From Cryobacterium sp. Y57 (GTDB lineage: Bacteria > Actinomycetota > Actinomycetes > Actinomycetales > Microbacteriaceae), in NCBI RefSeq assembly GCF_002929505.1, contig NZ_PJJL01000065.1, positions 89,597 through 153,596 of the forward strand: a DNA stretch of 64,000 bases, in the 5' to 3' direction. Below are positions 43,712 through 51,310 of this stretch, piece after piece (position 1 is the first letter of the stretch; every line of letters begins with the position of its first letter). Below the pieces are notes generated by a model, which had not been told where the DNA came from, did no database searches, and worked only from the letters and a program-made list of their open reading frames with translations. The position numbers were made by a program, and so were the translations under genes.

Positions 43712-43804
43712 GGAACCCCCAGAAAATATTGGTCTGCCCAGCGTACCCGGGCAAACCGGCCTCGATGGATTGACCCCCGAAACCGGTGCTGTCCACGGTG
43801 GCGA

Positions 43805-44752
43805 CTAGCTCTGGTTTTCGCGGCCCAGAATCACCCGAACCCGCACAACGTCATCGCGGATCTGCGCGATCAGCGGATCGATGCCCGAGTAGGCGACCAT
43901 GCCGCGAATCCGTTCCACGAACGATACCTCCACGACGTGGTCATAGAGGTCTAGGTCGACCTCATCCAACACGTACGCTTCGACCTGTTTCTGGGCCACT
44001 CCGTCGAAGGTGGGATTATTGCCGACCGAAATGGCTGCCGGGTAGCGCGATCCGGCATCCGTCAACCAACCGGCATAGACGCCATCGGCAGGGATCAGGC
44101 CGTCGGAGTCGGCCGACAGGTTGGCAGTGGGAAAGCCCAGTTCGCGGCCGCGCGCGGCACCGTGCACGACGACTCCCCGCACGGTTGGCAGGTGGCCGAG
44201 CAACCGGCCAGCTTCGGTCACTGCGCCGCTGCCGAGCAGCTCGCGGATCCAGGTCGATGACACTCGGCGTTGCCCATCGGGCTTCACATCATCGATCAGA
44301 GTCACCTCGTAGCCGAACTCGGTGCCGAGGTCACGGAGCAGCGCGATATCGCCCGCACCGCCCGTACCGAAGCGAAAGTCACGACCGACCAGCACAAACC
44401 GGGCGTGCAGCGCGGTAACCAGAATGCGTTCGATGAATTCGCGCGGGGGAAGGCTGGAGAGTGCGTGGTTGAACTCCAGCAACAACGTCGCATCGACCCC
44501 GGTGTCGGCGATCAAGTCGAGTTTTTGCTGGGCGCTGACCAGCGCGCTTGGGCAGGTGGCTGGAGAGAGCAGGGCGAGCGGATGCCGGTCAAAGGTAACA
44601 ACGACGGTCGCGAGTTGTTCCCGGTCGGCGATGGCCTTGAGCTCAGCTATCACGGCCCGGTGCCCGGCGTGCACGCCGTCGAACTTTCCGATACTAACGG
44701 CCGAGGCGGGCCAGTCGTTTGGTACCGAGTCGATACCGTACAGGATTTTCAT
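43805..44752 (-). CDS. ribF: Bifunctional riboflavin kinase / FAD synthetase
   Basis: 315 residues from the ATG at 44752, which overlaps the upstream gene's stop (ATGA). The N-terminal adenylyltransferase domain has VSIGKFDGVHAGHRAVI, FNHALSSLPPREFIERIL, LVGRDFRFGTGGAGD, and SSTWIRELLGSG. The C-terminal riboflavin kinase domain has GAARGRELGFPTANL and AISVGNNPTFDG with EAYVLDEVDLDLYDHVVEV. It makes FMN and FAD. It is the last gene of the truB-membrane protein-membrane protein-ribF cluster. truB-ribF pairing is common in bacteria. Confidence 0.96.
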   Translation of the reverse strand: MKILYGIDSVPNDWPASAVSIGKFDGVHAGHRAVIAELKAIADREQLATVVVTFDRHPLALLSPATCPSALVSAQQKLDLIADTGVDATLLLEFNHALSSLPPREFIERILVTALHARFVLVGRDFRFGTGGAGDIALLRDLGTEFGYEVTLIDDVKPDGQRRVSSTWIRELLGSGAVTEAGRLLGHLPTVRGVVVHGAARGRELGFPTANLSADSDGLIPADGVYAGWLTDAGSRYPAAISVGNNPTFDGVAQKQVEAYVLDEVDLDLYDHVVEVSFVERIRGMVAYSGIDPLIAQIRDDVVRVRVILGRENQS

Positions 44753-45198
44753 GCGCGACTCTCGGTGATTACCGGGCCGGCGGCCACCGACACCGGGTGG
44801 CGTCTGAGCCACCACATGCCCAGAAGCGGCAGCACGAGGGGAACGAAACCGTAGCCCTGACCGAAGACCGACCAGACCGTTTTATGTTGGAACAGCGCAG
44901 GGTCGACCAGGCTCAACGTTCCGACGACGAGCACTCCGAGCAGTTCGAAGCTGATGGTGATCCAGGCAATGCGATACCAGCGGCGGCTGCGCTTGATCAG
45001 TGCGACCGTTGCGGCGACGTAGACGACAGCGGCAAGAGCCGACAGCGAGTATGCGAGCGGGGCGTCTTCAAACTCGGAGGCAATCTGCACGAATGAACGC
45101 CCCGTTGCAGCGAGGGCCAGTACCCCGTACACAGCAATGAGGAGTCGCCCAATGCCGCTCACCCGGTGGGAGGGCTCTTCGGTGGCGGATTGTGTCAT
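44749..45198 (-). CDS. Conserved four-helix membrane protein
   Basis: 149 residues with four hydrophobic segments (about 16-33, 48-68, 77-97, 115-132). Motifs such as FVQIASEFEDAPLAYSLS, KRSRRWYRIAW and FGQGYGFVPLVLPLLGMWWLRR look like a conserved uncharacterised actinobacterial family. No enzymatic signature. It overlaps ribF by 4 bp (ATGA), so the two are translationally coupled. The function is unknown. Confidence 0.78.
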   Translation of the reverse strand: MTQSATEEPSHRVSGIGRLLIAVYGVLALAATGRSFVQIASEFEDAPLAYSLSALAAVVYVAATVALIKRSRRWYRIAWITISFELLGVLVVGTLSLVDPALFQHKTVWSVFGQGYGFVPLVLPLLGMWWLRRHPVSVAAGPVITESRA

Positions 45199-45258
45199 TG
45201 CTCGGCATTCATCTGGTTCGTCAATTATTGCAGCATCCGCAGCGAACCCGAAACCGCG

Positions 45259-45627
45259 TCAGCTGCCCTGCACGTTCCAGATCTGGTTCATGCGGTAGAC
45301 CATGACGGCAACCGACAGGCATGTCACCCCGAGAATGACCGTGCTCCAGCGGCTACGTTCCACCAGCGCCCAGAATCCGGCCACGACCGGCAGCAGCATG
45401 GCGCTGACCAGGTAGGTGTAGAACTCGAGCAGGCTGCCGGTGGCATCATTTCCGGCCAGCGGCGCCGCGATTGCGGCCGCGAGCTGCACGATCAACAACA
45501 GCTCGACGAGTGCGGTCGCGCCCATAGTGAGGTCGGTGGGTTTGCGCCCGGCGAGGCCGAGGACGACGCAGAGCAATCCGCCGGGCACGGCGATGGCCAG
45601 TTGCAGCCAGGTGAACCATTCGATCAT
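45259..45627 (-). CDS. Conserved small membrane protein
   Basis: 122 residues with four hydrophobic segments. Residues such as WFTWLQLAIAVPGGLLCVVLGLAGRKPTDLTMGATALVELLLIVQ and FALVERSRWSTVILG-like ALVERSRWSTVILGV recur in an uncharacterised actinobacterial family. The start codon overlaps the truB stop (ATGA, 45624-45627), placing it in the truB-ribF operon. No function can be assigned. Confidence 0.75.
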   Translation of the reverse strand: MIEWFTWLQLAIAVPGGLLCVVLGLAGRKPTDLTMGATALVELLLIVQLAAAIAAPLAGNDATGSLLEFYTYLVSAMLLPVVAGFWALVERSRWSTVILGVTCLSVAVMVYRMNQIWNVQGS

Positions 45628-46553
45628 GGGGTCGGTGTCGATTCGCTGGCGTCTGATGTGTCGGGTATATCCGGCGCGAAATTCAGCAGCACCTTGGCCT
45701 GGTCACCACGATATTCGACCAGTCCGACCAGTCGACCGTCGGGAGCGATCGCGGCGACCGGTCCGGCGCGGGTGGGGTCTCGCTCGATTGTGATGCGCTT
45801 GCCGTGGCCGAGGTCGATGGCCTCTTCGGTCGACAGGTCGAGGCGTGGGAGCAGACGGGTGGCGGCATCCGCTGGCGAAATGAGCTGCGCGACGACATCG
45901 ATCCGCTCGAGGGTGGCGGCGTTTTCGATTCGGAACGGGCCGATGCGGGTGCGGCGGAGCGCAGTGAGGTGTCCGCCGACACCGAGCGCGGTGCCCAGGT
46001 CACGTGCCAGGGCGCGAATGTAGGTGCCGGAGGCACACACGACACGAACCTTGAGGTCGAGAAAACCGTCTCCGCGCGTGCTGGAGCAAAGTTCGAACTC
46101 GCTCACGGTCACCGGTCGAGACGGTAATTGCACGTCTTCGCCCGCGCGCACTCGGGCGTAGGCGCGTTTGCCGTCGACCTTGATGGCGCTGACCGCGCTC
46201 GGCTGCTGGCTGATCTCACCGGTGAGGTCCGCGATTCCGCCCGCGACGCTCGCGGCACTGATGGCGGCGACCTGCTCGGCGGTCGCGCGGGTCAGTGCGT
46301 CGCCCTCTGCATCATCCGTCGTGGTGGACTGGCCGAGGCGGATGGTCGCGAGGTATTCCTTGTCGAGGCCGACAACATAAGTGAGCAGCCGGGTCGAGCT
46401 GTCGACGCCGAGCACCAGCAGCCCGGTGGCCATGGGGTCGAGAGTGCCGGCGTGGCCGACCTTGCGGGTGCCGGCGAGACGCCGGGTCCTGGCGACAGCG
46501 TCATGGCTGGTCCAGCCCTGCGCCTTGTCAATGAGTAAAAGGCCGCTGGTCAC
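45624..46553 (-). CDS. truB: tRNA pseudouridine(55) synthase
   Basis: 309 residues from a GTG at 46553. LLLIDKAQGWTSHDAV, then KVGHAGTLDPMATGLL with the catalytic aspartate D39, then YLATIRLGQSTTTDDAEGD, and KVDGKRAYARVRAGEDV. It converts U55 of the T-loop to pseudouridine. A TAGCCT ends 6 nt before the start codon, so the mRNA is predicted leaderless. It leads a four-gene operon ending in ribF. In many actinobacteria truB follows rbfA directly. Here they are about 4 kb apart and separated by oppositely oriented genes. Confidence 0.96.
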   Translation of the reverse strand: MTSGLLLIDKAQGWTSHDAVARTRRLAGTRKVGHAGTLDPMATGLLVLGVDSSTRLLTYVVGLDKEYLATIRLGQSTTTDDAEGDALTRATAEQVAAISAASVAGGIADLTGEISQQPSAVSAIKVDGKRAYARVRAGEDVQLPSRPVTVSEFELCSSTRGDGFLDLKVRVVCASGTYIRALARDLGTALGVGGHLTALRRTRIGPFRIENAATLERIDVVAQLISPADAATRLLPRLDLSTEEAIDLGHGKRITIERDPTRAGPVAAIAPDGRLVGLVEYRGDQAKVLLNFAPDIPDTSDASESTPTP

Positions 46554-46559
46554 TAGCTG

Positions 46560-46565
46560 AGGCTA
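46560..46565 (-). promoter_or_regulatory. -10 element of truB (leaderless)
   Basis: TAGCCT on the minus strand, ending 6 nt before the GTG at 46553. Confidence 0.55.
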
Positions 46566-46615
46566 TCAGCGCGGGACTGGGGGCATGGTGCGAATCGCCT
46601 GCCAGCCCCGGCCCG

Positions 46616-46621
46616 TAGTAT
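46616..46621 (+). promoter_or_regulatory. -10 element of the ketopantoate reductase-like gene (leaderless)
   Basis: TAGTAT, ending 7 nt before the GTG at 46629. Confidence 0.5.
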
Positions 46622-46628
46622 GTGAGCC

Positions 46629-47621
46629 GTGAGAATCGCGGTGATCGGTGCTGGTGCCCTGGGCAGCACATTCGCCTGCCTGCTCGCTGCCCAGGGGCAC
46701 GATCTGGTGGTGACCATGCGTGGGGCCTCGCTGCCAGCGGTGCTGGCCGACGGCATCCATCTGACGGGCGGCTACGGGGGTCGGTTCGCCCGACCGGTGG
46801 CCGTTGAACGATTGGTCGAACCGTGTGACCTGGCGCTGATCTGCACCAAGGCACAGGATGCTGCTGCGGCGATTGCTGAGAATGCCGCAGCGCTGGACGG
46901 TACCCCGGTGCTCGTCGTACAGAACGGACTGGACGGGGTCAGCACGGCCGAAAGGCTGCTGCCGCGGTCAGAATGTTTCGGTTTGATCACGATCATTGCT
47001 GCCCACTATGACGGGCCGGGCCGGGTTCGGGTGACGACGGCGGCGCCGAGCTATCTCGGGCGAGGCCACGGCTCGGTCGATGCGGCGACCCGGCGCTGGC
47101 AGGCGGTTCTGAACGCCGCTGTACCCACCCTCGCCCTCGATAACTTCGTCGGAGCCCAGTGGACCAAGCTCGTCGTCAATATGCTCAACGCCCTGCCCGC
47201 CATCACCGGGCTCAGCGTGCAGGAGGTGATCGGGCAGGCGGACCTTCGCCGGTTGATGACCCGAAGCATGCGCGAAACCGTGCGGGTAGGCCTCGCCAGT
47301 GGGGTTCGGTTTCACACGTTACAGGGACTGTCCCACCGGCGGCTGCGTGCCTTTGCGGTTGCGCCGCTCTGGGCCGGTCAGGTGTTGCCACTGTCGATGC
47401 GTGCCCGTATGGGCAAGGTGGCAAACCAGGGTTCGACCCTGCAGAGCCTCGCGCGCGGCCAACGCACCGAGATCGATTTTCTGAACGGAGCGGTGGTGCA
47501 AGCCGCAGCCGAAGCGGGGGTGGCCGCGCCGGTGAACGCGCTGCTGACCGAACTCGTGCACGAGGTCGAGCGCAACGGTCGGTTCCTGACCCCGGCCGAG
47601 GTTCAAGCCCGGCACTGGTAA
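46629..47621 (+). CDS. Ketopantoate reductase family (ApbA/PanE) protein
   Basis: 330 residues from a GTG at 46629. The N-terminal NADP-binding fold MRIAVIGAGALGSTFACLLA is followed by LALICTKAQDAAAA, LVVQNGLDGV and DNFVGAQWTKLVVNMLNALPAITGL, where the lysine and asparagine are the family's catalytic residues. The C-terminal helical domain ends NALLTELVHEVERNG. PanE reduces 2-dehydropantoate for pantothenate synthesis. Paralogues act on other 2-oxo acids, so the substrate is not certain. Predicted leaderless. Confidence 0.9.
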   Translation: MRIAVIGAGALGSTFACLLAAQGHDLVVTMRGASLPAVLADGIHLTGGYGGRFARPVAVERLVEPCDLALICTKAQDAAAAIAENAAALDGTPVLVVQNGLDGVSTAERLLPRSECFGLITIIAAHYDGPGRVRVTTAAPSYLGRGHGSVDAATRRWQAVLNAAVPTLALDNFVGAQWTKLVVNMLNALPAITGLSVQEVIGQADLRRLMTRSMRETVRVGLASGVRFHTLQGLSHRRLRAFAVAPLWAGQVLPLSMRARMGKVANQGSTLQSLARGQRTEIDFLNGAVVQAAAEAGVAAPVNALLTELVHEVERNGRFLTPAEVQARHW

Positions 47622-47654
47622 GCGCTCAGCTGCAACCGGTCAGCGCCCAGCCGG

Positions 47655-48257
47655 TCAGCAGCGATCCGTCAGCACACGGCGCGGAGCCGCCGGGTCGGTC
47701 GTGTCGACCACAGCCGACACGACGTCCCGCGGATGCACTTCGGCGTGGTACCGCAGATCAGAATCGTTCACCGGTGCGCCTTCCAGCAGCACGCTGTATA
47801 ACCAGAGCCCGTGCAGTTCGGGCCGGTTGATGTAGTCACCGTCGATGATCAGGATGGCGTCGGCGGGAGCGGTCTGCCAGGTCGGTTGAATCCAGGTATC
47901 CCGATCGGGGTCGAACTCTTCGGTGACGAAGCCTGTGCTGCCCCCCATGCGAAAGGGCTCGACGAGTACCCGGCGAAGCGCTGAGTAGTCGTAGCCGACT
48001 CGGTAGCGATGGTCCGGTGTGTCGGGCGCTAATCGCTGTTGTTCGGCCCGGGAATGCTGGAAGTAGCGCAGGCTGGCCCGGAATACGTGCAGTTCATCTT
48101 CCCGGAACACGGCGGCCAGGTCATCGCCGAAGGCAGCGCGACCACCGGCATCCGGTCCGTCGATGGCAATGATGGTGCGGCCGCGGCCGTAGTTGTGCAG
48201 GATCTCGGTGGCGAGGGTGCGCAGAAATTCGATGCGCGGTGTGGAAACCAGCTTCAT
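47655..48257 (-). CDS. Uridine kinase-like protein with degenerate P-loop
   Basis: 200 residues. The overall pattern matches actinobacterial uridine kinase-like proteins: HVFRASLRYFQHSRAEQ (lid), RYRVGYDYSALRRVLVEPF, ADAILIIDGDYINRPELHGLWLYSVLL, and VSAVVDTTDPAAPRR at the end. The Walker A site, which should read GxxxxGK(S/T), reads GPDAGGRA, so the ATP-binding lysine and the Mg-binding hydroxyl residue are both replaced. It may be catalytically dead or bind a ligand without phosphorylation. A TAGGCT ends 6 nt before the ATG. It diverges from mutY with overlapping -10 elements. Confidence 0.78.
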   Translation of the reverse strand: MKLVSTPRIEFLRTLATEILHNYGRGRTIIAIDGPDAGGRAAFGDDLAAVFREDELHVFRASLRYFQHSRAEQQRLAPDTPDHRYRVGYDYSALRRVLVEPFRMGGSTGFVTEEFDPDRDTWIQPTWQTAPADAILIIDGDYINRPELHGLWLYSVLLEGAPVNDSDLRYHAEVHPRDVVSAVVDTTDPAAPRRVLTDRC

Positions 48258-48263
48258 GAATCG

Positions 48264-48273
48264 AGCCTAGGTT
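48264..48273. promoter_or_regulatory. Overlapping divergent -10 elements of the kinase-like gene and mutY
   Basis: Minus-strand TAGGCT (48264-48269) and plus-strand TAGGTT (48268-48273) share two base pairs. They lie 6 nt and 7 nt before the respective start codons at 48257 and 48281, so both mRNAs are predicted leaderless and cannot be started at once. Confidence 0.5.
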
Positions 48274-48280
48274 AGAACGG

Positions 48281-49177
48281 ATGAACGTCACACCCTTGGT
48301 TCCCGCCGCAAACGGCATCAGCGCCGCGCTCAATGCGTGGTTCGTCGCGAACGCCCGCGACCTGCCATGGCGGCGCGACGGCTTCGGGGCCTGGGGCATT
48401 CTGGTGAGTGAGTTCATGCTGCAACAGACTCCGGTGAACCGAGTGATTCCGCGGCTCGAGGAGTGGCTGGCGCGCTGGCCCACGCCGGCTGCGCTGGCCG
48501 CGGTGCCGCCGAGCGAGGCAGTGCGGGCCTGGTCCAGCCTCGGCTACCCGAGGCGCGCGCTCTGGTTGCATGCCGCAGCGGTGCAAATCACGCAACTGCA
48601 CGGGGGTGTCGTGCCCTCCGACATCGACGAACTACTGGCCCTGACCGGCATCGGAGATTACACCGCGCGAGCGGTGGCCGCGTTTGCGTACGGCCATCGG
48701 CATCCGGTGGTCGACACGAACACACGACGGGTGATCGCCCGTGCGATCGCCGGCGCGGGCGAGCCGTCGCCGCCCAGTCGTGCCCGCGACCTAGACGCGA
48801 TGAGCCTGTTACTGCCACAGAGCGTGCAGGAAGCGGCGCTGTTCAACGCCGCGATCATGGAGCTCGGCGCGGTGGTCTGCACCAGCCGCAGCCCCCACTG
48901 TGAGGTATGCCCAATTCGACATGCATGTGCCTGGCGAGCCGCCGACTACCCCGCGTACACCGGTACCCGCAAAACGGTGCAAAAGAAGTTCGCGGGCAGC
49001 GACCGGCAGGTGCGCGGCCTGATCATGGCCGAGCTGCGCTCCACCCACCGTTCGGTGACGGACGCCGAGATCAACACACTGTGGCCGGATCCGGCCCAGC
49101 TGCAGCGCGCGCTGGCCAGTCTTGTCACCGACGGTCTGGCTCTACCGGTGCACGATGGCTACACCCTGCCGGACTAG
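48281..49177 (+). CDS. mutY: A/G-specific adenine glycosylase
   Basis: 298 residues. WFVANARDLPWRR, SEFMLQQTPVNRV with the catalytic glutamate, the helix-hairpin-helix LTGIGDYTARAVAAFAYG, VVDTNTRRV with the catalytic aspartate near 145, and the iron-sulfur loop C-x6-C-x2-C-x5-C at about 200-216. It removes adenine opposite 8-oxoguanine. The C-terminal NUDIX-like domain of E. coli MutY is shortened, as in other actinobacterial enzymes. The NUDIX 8-oxo-dGTPase-like gene elsewhere in the window belongs to the same repair logic. Predicted leaderless. Confidence 0.95.
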   Translation: MNVTPLVPAANGISAALNAWFVANARDLPWRRDGFGAWGILVSEFMLQQTPVNRVIPRLEEWLARWPTPAALAAVPPSEAVRAWSSLGYPRRALWLHAAAVQITQLHGGVVPSDIDELLALTGIGDYTARAVAAFAYGHRHPVVDTNTRRVIARAIAGAGEPSPPSRARDLDAMSLLLPQSVQEAALFNAAIMELGAVVCTSRSPHCEVCPIRHACAWRAADYPAYTGTRKTVQKKFAGSDRQVRGLIMAELRSTHRSVTDAEINTLWPDPAQLQRALASLVTDGLALPVHDGYTLPD

Positions 49178-49196
49178 CCGTGTCGGCTTCGCCGCG

Positions 49197-49202
49197 TACG
49201 AT
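49197..49202 (+). promoter_or_regulatory. -10 element of thyA (leaderless)
   Basis: TACGAT, ending 6 nt before the GTG at 49209. Confidence 0.5.
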
Positions 49203-49208
49203 TGACCG

Positions 49209-50030
49209 GTGACCGTAACCACTTCTTTTGCTGCCGATGCCCAGTATTCAGCGCTTCTTCGCGATACCCTCCAGAACGGCGCTCGTAAGGCCGATCGCAC
49301 CGGAACCGGAACCCGCAGCGTGTTCGGCCGCCAGTTGCGCTTCGACCTGGCCGACGGTTTTCCGCTCGTGACCACCAAACGAGTGCACTTCGCGTCGATT
49401 GCCTACGAACTTCTGTGGTTTCTGCGCGGCGACTCCAACGTCACCTGGCTACAGGAAAAGGGCGTGCGCATCTGGAACGAATGGGCCGACGAAAACGGCG
49501 AACTCGGCCCGGTCTACGGGGTGCAGTGGCGCTCCTGGCCCGCCCCCGACGGAGAGACCATCGACCAGATCAGCGACGTGCTCAACACCCTGCGCACCGA
49601 TCCGGACTCGCGGCGCATGATCGTCTCGAGTTGGAATGTAGCCGACCTCTCGAAAATGGCGCTCGCTCCCTGCCACGCCCTGTTCCAGTTCTACGTCGCC
49701 GACGGCAAGCTTTCCTGCCAGCTGTACCAGCGCAGCGCCGATCTTTTTCTCGGGGTACCGTTCAATATCGCCAGCTACGCCCTGCTCACCCAGCTCGTTG
49801 CCGAACAGGCCGGCCTTGAGCTCGGCGAGTTCGTCTGGACCGGTGGGGACTGCCACATCTACGACAATCACGTCGAGCAGGTCAACGAGCAGCTTTCCCG
49901 CACGCCGTTTCCCTCCCCCCGGCTGCGCATCAAGCCGGGCCGCGCCAGCTTGTTCGACTATGAGTTCGACGATCTCATCCTCGAGAATTACCAGCATCAT
50001 CCCGCCATCAAGGGCGCGGTCGCGGTATGA
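49209..50030 (+). CDS. thyA: Thymidylate synthase
   Basis: 273 residues from a GTG at 49209. [54 protein letters not shown] with the catalytic cysteine near 155, [22 protein letters not shown] and [13 protein letters not shown]. It methylates dUMP to dTMP using methylene-tetrahydrofolate, yielding dihydrofolate. Its stop overlaps the dfrA start (ATGA, 50027-50030), coupling it to the enzyme that recycles the folate. Complete length for the family. Predicted leaderless. Confidence 0.98.
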   Translation: MTVTTSFAADAQYSALLRDTLQNGARKADRTGTGTRSVFGRQLRFDLADGFPLVTTKRVHFASIAYELLWFLRGDSNVTWLQEKGVRIWNEWADENGELGPVYGVQWRSWPAPDGETIDQISDVLNTLRTDPDSRRMIVSSWNVADLSKMALAPCHALFQFYVADGKLSCQLYQRSADLFLGVPFNIASYALLTQLVAEQAGLELGEFVWTGGDCHIYDNHVEQVNEQLSRTPFPSPRLRIKPGRASLFDYEFDDLILENYQHHPAIKGAVAV

Positions 50031-50530
50031 AACTGGGCCTGATCTGGGCGCAGACGGTCACTCGCATCATCGGGGCTGACGGAGTTCTGCCCTGGCACCT
50101 GCCGGAAGACCTCGCCCATTTTCGTACCGTAACCCGGGGAGGCGCCGTCATTATGGGTCGACGCACCTGGGATTCGCTCCCGGAGCGTTTTCGTCCCCTG
50201 CCGGATCGGCAGAACGTTGTGATCACCCGGCAGCGGGGCTGGGCCGCGGCGGGAGCATCCAGTGCGCACAGTTTCAACGACGCCCTCGCGCTCACCGAGG
50301 GGCCGGTCTGGGTGATCGGTGGGGCCGAAATCTTTCGGCTGGCCCTACCCTTGGCCGACACCCTCGAGGTGACTGAGATCGACGCCTCGATCGCCGGTGA
50401 CACTCTCGCGCCTACCCTCGATGCCGCCTGGACCCTCGTCAAGACAGATCCAGCGAACGGATGGCTCAGCTCCAGTACGGCGCTCCGCTACCGGTTCACC
50501 CGCTACGAGCGGTCCCCCGGCATCCGCTAG
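50027..50530 (+). CDS. dfrA: Dihydrofolate reductase
   Basis: 167 residues. [32 protein letters not shown] contains the substrate-binding acidic residue and the Met20-like loop, then [14 protein letters not shown] (NADPH), [12 protein letters not shown] and [18 protein letters not shown]. It reduces dihydrofolate to tetrahydrofolate, completing the cycle started by the overlapping thyA. It ends near a long perfect palindrome that probably terminates both this operon and rbfA. Confidence 0.97.
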   Translation: MKLGLIWAQTVTRIIGADGVLPWHLPEDLAHFRTVTRGGAVIMGRRTWDSLPERFRPLPDRQNVVITRQRGWAAAGASSAHSFNDALALTEGPVWVIGGAEIFRLALPLADTLEVTEIDASIAGDTLAPTLDAAWTLVKTDPANGWLSSSTALRYRFTRYERSPGIR

Positions 50531-50552
50531 CCTGCCGCCCTGCGCAGCGATG

Positions 50553-50590
50553 CCTCAGCCGGACGGGGCCCGGGCCCCGTCCGGCTGAGG
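50553..50590. terminator. 38-bp perfect palindrome between dfrA and rbfA
   Basis: Two 19-nt arms (50553-50571 and 50572-50590) are exact reverse complements with no spacer. The arms are very GC-rich, so the central bases would open to form the loop. Its place between convergent gene ends indicates a bidirectional terminator. No U-tract. Confidence 0.8.
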
Positions 50591-50607
50591 TGGTAGGGCG
50601 GGGTGTG

Positions 50608-51084
50608 CTAGTGCTTCGCGGTGCTCTCGGCGCCAGGCTCGTCGCCGTCTTCTTCGAGGTCGTATTCGCGCGGCTTCTTGTACGGATCGGCTTCGCCGGC
50701 GTACGTAGCCGTGCCCTTGCCGTCTTCGGTCGCGGTATCGCGGTCGTGCGCTTCGCGCAACAGGTCGTCGATCAGAGCCGCGTTCTCGGGAATGCCATCA
50801 GCGATGAATTCGATAGACGGTGTGAGTCTCGCGGTGATGTTCTTGCCGACTTCGCTGCGCATGAGACCGGTTGCGGCCTTCAGGGCGGCTGCGCTATCGG
50901 TGCGCTCCTCGATCGAACCGTACACGGTGTAGAACACCGAGGCGTGCTGGAGATCCCCGGTGACCTTCACGTCGGTGATAGTCACGAACCCGAGCCTCGG
51001 ATCGCGCAGGCCGCGTTCCAGCCGCTTCGCGATGATGACCTTAATGCGGTCCGCCATCTTTCTGGCGCGTTCCGGATCTGCCAT
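50608..51084 (-). CDS. rbfA: 30S ribosome-binding factor A
   Basis: 158 residues. The KH-type fold RARKMADRIKVIIAKRLERGLRDPRLGFVTITDVKVTGDLQHASVFYTV, then GLMRSEVGKNITARLTPSIEFIAD, is typical. The C-terminal 40 residues are acidic. RbfA helps mature the 16S rRNA 5' end and is important in the cold. The ATG has AAGGAG 8 nt upstream. Unlike the usual arrangement, a strong hairpin ends the infB transcript upstream, and a TTGACA-containing promoter with a leader of about 120 nt precedes rbfA. Confidence 0.96.
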   Translation of the reverse strand: MADPERARKMADRIKVIIAKRLERGLRDPRLGFVTITDVKVTGDLQHASVFYTVYGSIEERTDSAAALKAATGLMRSEVGKNITARLTPSIEFIADGIPENAALIDDLLREAHDRDTATEDGKGTATYAGEADPYKKPREYDLEEDGDEPGAESTAKH

Positions 51085-51209
51085 GATTCACTCCTTATTA
51101 GCGGGCACCGATGCGCCCGGTCTTACTGAACTTTTCTCTCCGCCACAGGATGACGGACATCCGCCTACCAATGGAGGGTTCAAGCGAAATTTCCCACTAA
51201 ATGGGAATC

Positions 51210-51238
51210 GGGGTACGGGTTCCGCTCTTTCCTGTCAA
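51210..51238 (-). promoter_or_regulatory. Candidate rbfA promoter
   Basis: Minus strand: perfect TTGACA (51233-51238), 17-bp spacer, TACCCC (51210-51215). The leader to the ATG is about 120 nt and begins near a small TTCCCA/TGGGAA hairpin. The -10 is weak. Confidence 0.4.
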
Positions 51239-51262
51239 TAGGAAATTGCGAAGACTCGACCC

Positions 51263-51299
51263 AAAAGGGGTCGAACTCAGCAAAACCGAGTCCGACCCC
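51263..51299 (-). terminator. Intrinsic terminator after infB
   Basis: Minus strand: 12-nt arms (51288-51299 and 51267-51278, one mismatch), GGTTTTGC loop, then TTTT (51263-51266). It should end most infB transcripts before rbfA. Confidence 0.75.
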
Positions 51300-51310
51300 C
51301 AAAACCAACG

